Shown: piece after piece, positions 1 through 4,404 of the stretch
How positions within the stretch are numbered: the first letter of the stretch is position 1
Layout: each line of letters starts with the position of its first letter
NCBI GenBank assembly: GCA_016928455.1
Contig: JAFGKP010000052.1
Span: 1 to 10,060, forward strand
Length of the DNA stretch: 10,060 nucleotides
Reading direction: 5' to 3'
From: Methanomicrobia archaeon
GTDB lineage: Archaea > Halobacteriota > Syntropharchaeia > Alkanophagales > Methanospirareceae
The notes under the pieces: generated by a model
What the model was told of the DNA's origin: nothing
The model's database searches: none
What the model saw: only the letters and a program-made list of their open reading frames with translations
Program-made: the position numbers and the translations under genes

Positions 1-16
1 AGAGGAGTCTGAGACG

Positions 17-241
17 ATGTTTCCGAACAAAAAAGTTCAGAGTCTCGTGGGGAGAAAGATCCACGTGGAGATGAAGGGTGAGCAGTGCGTGCTGGAGGGT
101 GTGCTCACCTCGGTGGACGACTATTTGAATCTGCATCTGAGTGGCGCGAACGAGATACTCGCGGGCGAGAAAAAGCGATTGCTCGGCTCTGTTATTCTCC
201 GTGGCAATAATGTGGTGCTTATCAATCCGCTGAAGGAATGA
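17..241 (+). CDS. Sm-like archaeal RNA-binding protein (LSm)
   Basis: A 74-residue protein with the Sm fold. The Sm1 part is residues 14-42 (VEMKGEQ, then EGVL, then D35-Y-L-N38) and the Sm2 part is residues 59-69 (VILRGNNVVLI, with the R62-G63 pair that contacts RNA in the family). Archaeal Sm proteins form six- or seven-membered rings in the cytoplasm that bind U-rich RNA, and the length is normal for the family. A purine-rich GAGGAG at bases 2-7 precedes the ATG at a suitable distance. The stop overlaps the proC ATG (ATGA), which suggests translational coupling. Any promoter lies left of the window. The family call is firm; the RNA partners cannot be inferred. Confidence 0.93.
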   Translation: MFPNKKVQSLVGRKIHVEMKGEQCVLEGVLTSVDDYLNLHLSGANEILAGEKKRLLGSVILRGNNVVLINPLKE

Positions 242-1071
242 CCGGGGCAAGCGTGAGGGGAAAGAAGATCGGGATTATCGGCGTTGGTAACATAGGGGCC
301 TCTATTCTGCGGGGGCTGCTGGCTGCTGAGCACGTCAGCGGACCACTGTTCATCAGTGACGTGCGTAGCGAGCGGCTCGAATTAGTCGCCGGTGAGTTCA
401 AACCTCGCGTGCTCGTGTGCACGAGCAACCTCGAGGTGGCTGAGCGTTCTGACGTGATCCTCCTGGCCGTAAAGCCCCAGGACGTACGTGCAGTACTCGA
501 AGGGATCGCACCGGTGCTGGGCAAGGATAAACTGCTCATTACCGTTGCTGCCGGCGTCCCGACGAAGACGATCGAACGGGTGCTGGGTGAGGGAAAGCGT
601 GTGATTCGCGTGATGCCGAATATCGGTGCGCTTATCGGAGAATCGGTAACCGCGCTCTCGAAAGGCACCTACGCCGACGATGCGGATGAAGCAGTGGCGA
701 AAGCGGTATTAGGCGCAATAGGTGCTGTATATACCGTAAAGGAACATGATATTGATATAATTACCGGCTTGAGTGGCAGTGGCATTGCGTTCTTCGCCGC
801 GGTGATTGACGCGATGGCCGCAGGCGGGGTCTGCGAAGGCCTGCCACGCGAGCTCGCACTCGCTATTGCCGCTCAGACCGCGCAGGGCGCAGCGAAGCTG
901 GTGCTCGCGGGAACTACACCCGTAGCGCTCCAGGAGATGACCGCGTCGCCCGGGGGGACGACCATGCGCGGGCTCTATGCGATGGAGGCGCGAAACGTAA
1001 AGGCCGCGATGATGCATGCGGTGAGCGCGGCAACGAAACGTGCACGGGAACTCTCAACCAGTATCGAATAA
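238..1071 (+). CDS. proC: Pyrroline-5-carboxylate reductase
   Basis: The 277-residue product matches ProC, which reduces 1-pyrroline-5-carboxylate to proline with NAD(P)H in the cytoplasm. Residues 11-27 carry the Rossmann GVGNIG nucleotide loop, 77-80 read AVKP, 124-128 RVMPN and 178-182 LSGSG. The ProC signature lies at 232-250 (TASPGGTTMRGL). Length is typical. The ATG overlaps the LSm stop by four bases; an in-frame GTG at 253 with GGGG five bases upstream is a possible alternative start, still ahead of the Rossmann strand. Two prolines common in bacterial ProC are changed: MPNTP reads MPNIG and GSGP reads GSGI, so substrate is inferred from overall family only. Confidence 0.92.
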   Translation: MTGASVRGKKIGIIGVGNIGASILRGLLAAEHVSGPLFISDVRSERLELVAGEFKPRVLVCTSNLEVAERSDVILLAVKPQDVRAVLEGIAPVLGKDKLLITVAAGVPTKTIERVLGEGKRVIRVMPNIGALIGESVTALSKGTYADDADEAVAKAVLGAIGAVYTVKEHDIDIITGLSGSGIAFFAAVIDAMAAGGVCEGLPRELALAIAAQTAQGAAKLVLAGTTPVALQEMTASPGGTTMRGLYAMEARNVKAAMMHAVSAATKRARELSTSIE

Positions 1072-1079
1072 CTGGACTC

Positions 1080-1089
1080 CTTATAACTA
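1080..1089 (+). promoter_or_regulatory. Possible TATA box for the HTH regulator gene
   Basis: CTTATAACTA lies in the 67-base gap after proC. A start of transcription about 25 bases downstream would leave a leader of about 30 bases before the ATG at 1139. The match is moderate and no clear BRE is seen, so read-through from LSm-proC remains possible. Confidence 0.35.
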
Positions 1090-1138
1090 TTACGGTAAAG
1101 CGCAGAAATCGGCCGTGTATCCATTCGGGGCAGGCACC

Positions 1139-2131
1139 ATGAAGGAGGAATTGATCGTACGGGTACTGGAAATCCTGCAGGAAGCGGGTTTCATCGTCTC
1201 ACAGCGCTGCGAAGCGAGAAGCTTCGATCTCGCGGCACGGCGGAACGAGCTCACGCTGCTGGCCAAGATCATGCGTAACATAGACGGGCTCAATGAGGAG
1301 GTCGCGCGGAGCATCAAGCGTGTGGCCTTCTATCTGCTTGCCTCGCCGCTCGTCATTGGTGAGCGGAGCGGTGCTGCCTTCCTGGAGGACGATGTGGTCT
1401 ACCATCGCTATGGTATTCCGGCAGTGAACCCGCATACACTTCACAATTACATGGTTGACGGCGTTGAGCCTTATGTCTTCTCTGCTACTGGCGGCGTCTA
1501 TGTTACCATCGATGGGACTGCGATGAAGGCGGCACGGGAGGAGAAAGCGTTATCGTTCGGCGATCTCGCCTCGAAATTGGGTGTCTCGAAACGGAGTATC
1601 AGCAAGTACGAAGAGGGAAGCATGGGGACGACGATAGAGATCGCGCTGAAGCTCGAAGAGCTCCTGGATACGATCCTCATTGCGCCGCTTGAGTTCCTCA
1701 AAGCCGAGCGTGAGGAGCCGCCTGCAGCGGTCCTGACGGAAGGCCCGGAAGAAGCTGTTTCACGTCTCGAGCGCCGGATCCTGGACATGATGCAAGAGCT
1801 CGGATTCGCGATCTTTACGACCGCGTATGCCCCATTCCGCGCGGTGTCCTTCACCGAGCCACCCATAAAAGCGCGCGAAGAGTCTGAGAAGATCCTCACC
1901 GGGATCAGTGACTACTCGGAGCAGATGCTCAGGCGCGCGCGTATCCTGAGCAGCGTATCACGCGTGATGCAGACCAGGTCGGTATTCGTGGTGAACGGAC
2001 GGAGCAAGTATGTCCAGATCGATAACACGGCCCTGATCGGGAAGGACGAGCTGGAGCATATCCGTGATCAGGACGAATTCACGAGCGTACTGGATGAGCG
2101 TGCGAAGCTCAAATGCCTCGTGCGTAGCTAG
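1139..2131 (+). CDS. Archaeal HTH-type transcriptional regulator (MTH967-like family)
   Basis: A 330-residue member of the archaeal family annotated as putative HTH-type transcriptional regulatory protein. A Cro/C1-type helix-turn-helix spans about residues 127-178, with LSFGDLASKLGVSKRSISKYE at its core. It is flanked by an N-terminal arm (1-110) with an FDLAARR...LLAKIMRNID stretch that resembles restriction-endonuclease-like folds, and a C-terminal arm (205-305). The two arms look distantly alike. I chose the ATG at 1139 because family members begin with MKEEL-like sequence; the frame is open upstream but would run into proC (GTG at 1040). The ribosome site (GGGGCAGG) is weak. purE starts six bases after its stop. 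Targets are unknown; control of its own operon is only a guess. Confidence 0.85.
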   Translation: MKEELIVRVLEILQEAGFIVSQRCEARSFDLAARRNELTLLAKIMRNIDGLNEEVARSIKRVAFYLLASPLVIGERSGAAFLEDDVVYHRYGIPAVNPHTLHNYMVDGVEPYVFSATGGVYVTIDGTAMKAAREEKALSFGDLASKLGVSKRSISKYEEGSMGTTIEIALKLEELLDTILIAPLEFLKAEREEPPAAVLTEGPEEAVSRLERRILDMMQELGFAIFTTAYAPFRAVSFTEPPIKAREESEKILTGISDYSEQMLRRARILSSVSRVMQTRSVFVVNGRSKYVQIDNTALIGKDELEHIRDQDEFTSVLDERAKLKCLVRS

Positions 2132-2137
2132 CTAGCC

Positions 2138-2527
2138 ATGCGAAAAATAGCGATCATTATAGGCTCGAAGAGCGACCAGGCGGTGGCTGATTCAGCGATA
2201 GCGGTCCTGAAGGAGCACCACATTCCGTATGAGGTGCAGGTGCTTTCCGCGCATCGGAACCCCGAGGAGCTGGATCGGTACGTAAAAGCGAATGAAGACT
2301 CTGTTGCGGTCTTCATCGCGATTGCCGGCCTGTCAGCCGCGTTGCCGGGCGTGCTCGCCGCGAAGACCGCAAAACCGGTCATCGGCGTGCCGGTGAGCGG
2401 GAAATTGCTGGGTCTGGATGCGCTGCTCTCCATGGTGCAGATGCCACCGGGCGTACCGGTCGGCGTGGTGGGTGTAGACAACGGTAAAAACGCCGCCCTG
2501 CTCGCACTCAGGATCCTGAATGTGTAG
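2138..2527 (+). CDS. purE: PurE-type N5-CAIR mutase / AIR carboxylase
   Basis: A 129-residue PurE protein, acting in de novo purine synthesis on aminoimidazole ribonucleotide or its N5-carboxy form. Visible motifs are GSKSD at 9-13, SAHRNPEEL at 37-45 (H39 corresponds to the catalytic His), ALPG at 68-71, PVIGVPV at 80-86 and the LLSMVQMPPGVPV stretch at 96-108. It is shorter than the roughly 160-170 residues of bacterial PurE, ending soon after the NAALLALRIL helix. The bacterial AAHLPG loop reads SAALPG here, without that His. No PurK is visible nearby, so whether it uses N5-CAIR or AIR plus CO2 is undecided. It follows the regulator gene by six bases. Confidence 0.88.
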   Translation: MRKIAIIIGSKSDQAVADSAIAVLKEHHIPYEVQVLSAHRNPEELDRYVKANEDSVAVFIAIAGLSAALPGVLAAKTAKPVIGVPVSGKLLGLDALLSMVQMPPGVPVGVVGVDNGKNAALLALRILNV

Positions 2528-2594
2528 TGCAGCCGTCACCGCTTTCTTTGGCAACATCGTGTGCATTTATTTGGAGTAGGTATACTGACGCAGT

Positions 2595-3239
2595 TCAAAG
2601 TTGCCGCCAGGTGTTCACGAATCGCTGGAGTGCGGTCGCGTGCCCGAGCAGAGCGATGATGACAAGAGCCCAGCCGAGGAAGGAGAAGCTCACGGGCCCC
2701 GAAGCAGGCAGAGGAAATGGATAGATCACCGTGAGTACCGTCGCGCCCAGAATAAGCGCGATTCGATCCGCTCGCCCGAGAAGCCCGCTGTACATCCGGC
2801 CGATCCCCACTGCCTGCGCCTGGGTGCCCATATACGAAGCGAGCAGAACCCCAACGAGCGCCAGAAGACCGATCTGCCAGGGCGCATAGCGGCCGAGGAC
2901 GATACCACCGATCATCAACAGATCCGCATAGCGGTCGACCACATGATCGAGGAAATCGCCCTTGCTGCTCGCGTTGCCCATCTCGCGGGCGACCAGCCCG
3001 TCAAGCCCGTCAAGAACCGCGTTGAGCGTGACAAAAAGTGCGGCGAGGACGAGCCAAACGGTAATCGAGCTGCGGCCGCCGTCGGAGAGGGCGAACGCAA
3101 CGCCTGCCAGTGCGGCGCACAGGAGTGAGAGAAGTGAGAGCAGGTTCGGTGAGACCCCGCATGCCACGAGCAAGCGTACCGCCACCCGAATGAATCCGAG
3201 CTTATCGACCACGCCTCGCAGGAGCGAATCAAGTGCCAT
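2595..3239 (-). CDS. CDP-alcohol phosphatidyltransferase, probable archaetidylinositol phosphate synthase
   Basis: A 214-residue integral membrane enzyme with the complete CDP-alcohol phosphotransferase signature at residues 77-102: D77, D80-G81, A84-R85, G94, D98 and D102, with standard spacing. These aspartates bind metal and catalyse headgroup transfer. Hydrophobic segments lie near 25-51, 58-76, 106-136, 158-176 and 183-200. The overall sequence, including GLLGRADRI near 152-160, fits the archaeal type that joins CDP-archaeol to inositol-1-phosphate; headgroup choice is inferred. It is downstream of the AK6-like kinase gene by 99 bases and probably co-transcribed. A purine-rich GGAAGGAATAGGG precedes the ATG. 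It converges with purE across a 67-base gap where I see no clear hairpin terminator. Confidence 0.88.
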   Translation of the reverse strand: MALDSLLRGVVDKLGFIRVAVRLLVACGVSPNLLSLLSLLCAALAGVAFALSDGGRSSITVWLVLAALFVTLNAVLDGLDGLVAREMGNASSKGDFLDHVVDRYADLLMIGGIVLGRYAPWQIGLLALVGVLLASYMGTQAQAVGIGRMYSGLLGRADRIALILGATVLTVIYPFPLPASGPVSFSFLGWALVIIALLGHATALQRFVNTWRQL

Positions 3240-3338
3240 GGTAACCCTATTCCTTCCTACATTACTCTATCAAATCTATCTGAAGAAAACCATACACGAG
3301 GAAAAATGAAGTGTTGCTCGCACACAACCGGTTCCTGC

Positions 3339-3935
3339 TCATTCGTTTGATCCACAGCGAGACGATTGCAGACAGATCTCCTCGATGCAGTCAGACCAGT
3401 CCACCGAGCCCGGTTTGTATCGCTCCCTGAGTGCTGCGCTTCGGCCCCGTTCGGCGCCCTCTTCCGTCTCAGCAGCGATGATCGTGCGTACCACGGATGC
3501 CACTTCTGCCACGCTCCTGCCGCTGGTATCCACCTCGTATACGGTCTCGCACAGCTCGACCGCTTCTGCCAGGATGAGATCGAGCACCTCAGCCTCGAGA
3601 TTCTCCTGGATCTTCCGCGTGGAGAAGCCCTTCCGCGTGAGGCGCGCAACGAGTGCATGAGGATGCGTGCGGAGCACAATGGCCACAGCAGGCTTGAGCA
3701 GGTGCGCCAGATGCCCCTCGATCACGAGCACGCTTCCGTTTGCAGCAGCTTCCTTCCGGCGCACGTAATCGCCCAGCCGTTCGAGATCAGCGATCAAACT
3801 GCCCCGATCGGGATCTACGCCGGTGTAAAAACCTTTCGTCTCCACCACGCTAGTAAGGTCGAGGCACGCAACCGCACCGCTCCGGCAGACGCTCGTCTTG
3901 CCCGTTCCCGGCGTTCCTGTGATACCGATGATCAT
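3339..3935 (-). CDS. AK6/Fap7-like adenylate kinase family NTPase
   Basis: A 198-residue P-loop kinase of the AK6/Fap7 family, which binds ribosomal protein uS11 and acts in maturation of the small ribosomal subunit, with adenylate kinase and ATPase activity in studied members. Walker A is GTPGTGKT at residues 7-14; VIEGHLAHLL (71-80) is the family's Walker B region; LRTHP (88-92) and RKGFSTRKIQENLEAEVLDLILAEA (from 101) are diagnostic. The C-terminal YKPGSVDWS (173-181) is common in archaeal members. The segment between Walker A and GFYTG appears about four residues shorter than I expect. The ATG at 3935 has only a weak GGGGAACGGG upstream. It is first gene of a minus-strand pair with the phosphatidyltransferase. 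Confidence 0.88.
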   Translation of the reverse strand: MIIGITGTPGTGKTSVCRSGAVACLDLTSVVETKGFYTGVDPDRGSLIADLERLGDYVRRKEAAANGSVLVIEGHLAHLLKPAVAIVLRTHPHALVARLTRKGFSTRKIQENLEAEVLDLILAEAVELCETVYEVDTSGRSVAEVASVVRTIIAAETEEGAERGRSAALRERYKPGSVDWSDCIEEICLQSSRCGSNE

Positions 3936-4120
3936 GCCCGTTCCCCGAAACCAGCGTGATGTACCAATACGCGTGTTTCTATAAAATCACGCGCGAAGCA
4001 TGCAGGAGAGCCAGACGATGTACAGGCCATGGCAAAGCGTCCATAAGGGCGATGGGAAGCGCCTCTTCCATAATCTCCGCCCGTATTACGCATCCACCGT
4101 AACTTGGGCAAAGCGAAACT

Positions 4121-4130
4121 AATATAAAGC
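4121..4130 (-). promoter_or_regulatory. TATA box for the AK6-like kinase gene
   Basis: On the minus strand the sequence is GCTTTATATT, a good archaeal TATA box. The expected transcription start is near 4100, which would give a leader of about 165 bases before the kinase ATG at 3935, long for an archaeal gene. Confidence 0.5.
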
Positions 4131-4172
4131 GAAGGTGTTAACAGTATCACATCCATCTCGGATGGGGGTGGG

Positions 4173-4192
4173 AGCGCAGGCGGCAGTGCGCT
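4173..4192. repeat. Inverted repeat touching a TATA-like box
   Basis: AGCGCA at 4173-4178 and TGCGCT at 4187-4192 form a perfect six-base inverted repeat around an eight-base centre (GGCGGCAG). Its right arm runs directly into the TATA-like CTTTATAAAT at 4191-4200, a placement that would suit an operator. Confidence 0.45.
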
Positions 4193-4228
4193 TTATAAAT
4201 GATGCTGAGAAACCGAAAAAGATAAAAG

Positions 4229-4238
4229 CATATATATG
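4229..4238 (+). promoter_or_regulatory. Second TATA-like box upstream of the surface-protein gene
   Basis: GCATATATATGG lies downstream of an A-rich ACCGAAAAAG. A transcript from here would begin near 4260, just ahead of the small open frame at 4276-4386, and would add about 145 bases of leader to the surface-protein gene. Confidence 0.35.
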
Positions 4239-4275
4239 GTGTAAAAGATAACTAAGAGCAAAAGGGGCGGAAGGA

Positions 4276-4386
4276 ATGAAGGCAACGGTAGAAGCGAAGC
4301 TGGATGCTGGATATGCATCCGACGCGGAAGCGGGCAGGCTGAACCGAAACCTTTATATACCCCCTTTTCTTTTGGAAAAAAATTAG
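4276..4386 (+). CDS. Small open frame, possibly the broken 5' end of a gene
   Basis: A 36-codon frame starting MKATVEAKLDAGYASDAEA and ending NLYIPPFLLEKN. The first 25 codons have the GC-rich third positions of neighbouring genes, whereas the tail is simply the TATA box and AT-rich leader of the next gene read as codons. It has AAAGGGGCGG upstream and a TATA-like box at 4229-4238. The beginning faintly recalls the N-terminus of Pcc1 (KEOPS subunit), but this rests on a short stretch. It may be a relic left by rearrangement, a leader peptide, or chance. Confidence 0.22.
   Translation: MKATVEAKLDAGYASDAEAGRLNRNLYIPPFLLEKN
4345..4359 (+). promoter_or_regulatory. BRE and TATA box of the surface-protein gene
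   Basis: CGAAAC at 4345-4350 resembles an archaeal BRE and is followed directly by CTTTATATA at 4351-4359, the best TATA box in this spacer. Transcription should begin near 4380, giving a leader of about 25 bases that starts just before the ribosome-binding site. Confidence 0.7.
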
Positions 4387-4393
4387 GAGGTGA
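4385..4393 (+). promoter_or_regulatory. Full-length Shine-Dalgarno site that decides the start
   Basis: AGGAGGTGA matches the archaeal 16S rRNA 3' end over nine bases. It contains the upstream in-frame GTG at 4390, so that GTG cannot be the start; the ATG at 4405, eleven bases further on, is preferred, giving a normal signal peptide. Confidence 0.7.
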
Positions 4394-4404
4394 AAACGAA
4401 AAAG

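Larger units (their letters stand above)
3936..4404. other. Long regulatory spacer between divergent kinase and surface-protein genes
   Basis: About 470 bases without a firm gene. On the minus strand it holds the TATA box near 4125. On the plus strand it holds three TATA-like boxes (4191-4200, 4229-4238, 4351-4359), an inverted repeat at 4173-4192, and a near-repeat of GCTGA..ACCGAAA at 4204-4218 and 4338-4349. Two small plus-strand open frames with start codons occur, 4018-4122 (34 codons, AGGAGAG upstream) and 4276-4386 (36 codons). No tRNA or known structured RNA is recognised. Confidence 0.6.

Noticed and set aside
1040..1138. Upstream extension of the HTH regulator to a GTG inside proC
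   Set aside because: It would overlap proC by 32 bases and add residues with no family match; MKEEL at 1139 fits the family start.
2601..3128. Long plus-strand open frame opposite the phosphatidyltransferase gene
   Set aside because: It is the antisense of a well-supported gene with a complete catalytic signature; charged low-complexity sequence, no homology.
3932..4156. Minus-strand open frame of 74 codons (53 from an internal ATG at 4093) whose stop overlaps the kinase ATG
   Set aside because: The coupling-like overlap and the short distance from the TATA box are attractive, but third-position base use is unlike the neighbouring genes, no family resemblance is seen, and the longer form would start upstream of the promoter.
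4150..4172. Small hairpin CCATC/GATGG as a terminator or structured RNA
   Set aside because: Only about five or six pairs, no T-run after it, and no gene ends there.
4196..4212. ATGATGCTGA as C and D boxes of a small guide RNA
   Set aside because: The C-like and D-like boxes overlap, leaving no room for a guide, and no second box pair is found.
4390..4404. GTG at 4390 as start of the surface protein
   Set aside because: The GTG is part of the AGGAGGTGA ribosome-binding site, so the ATG at 4405 is preferred.
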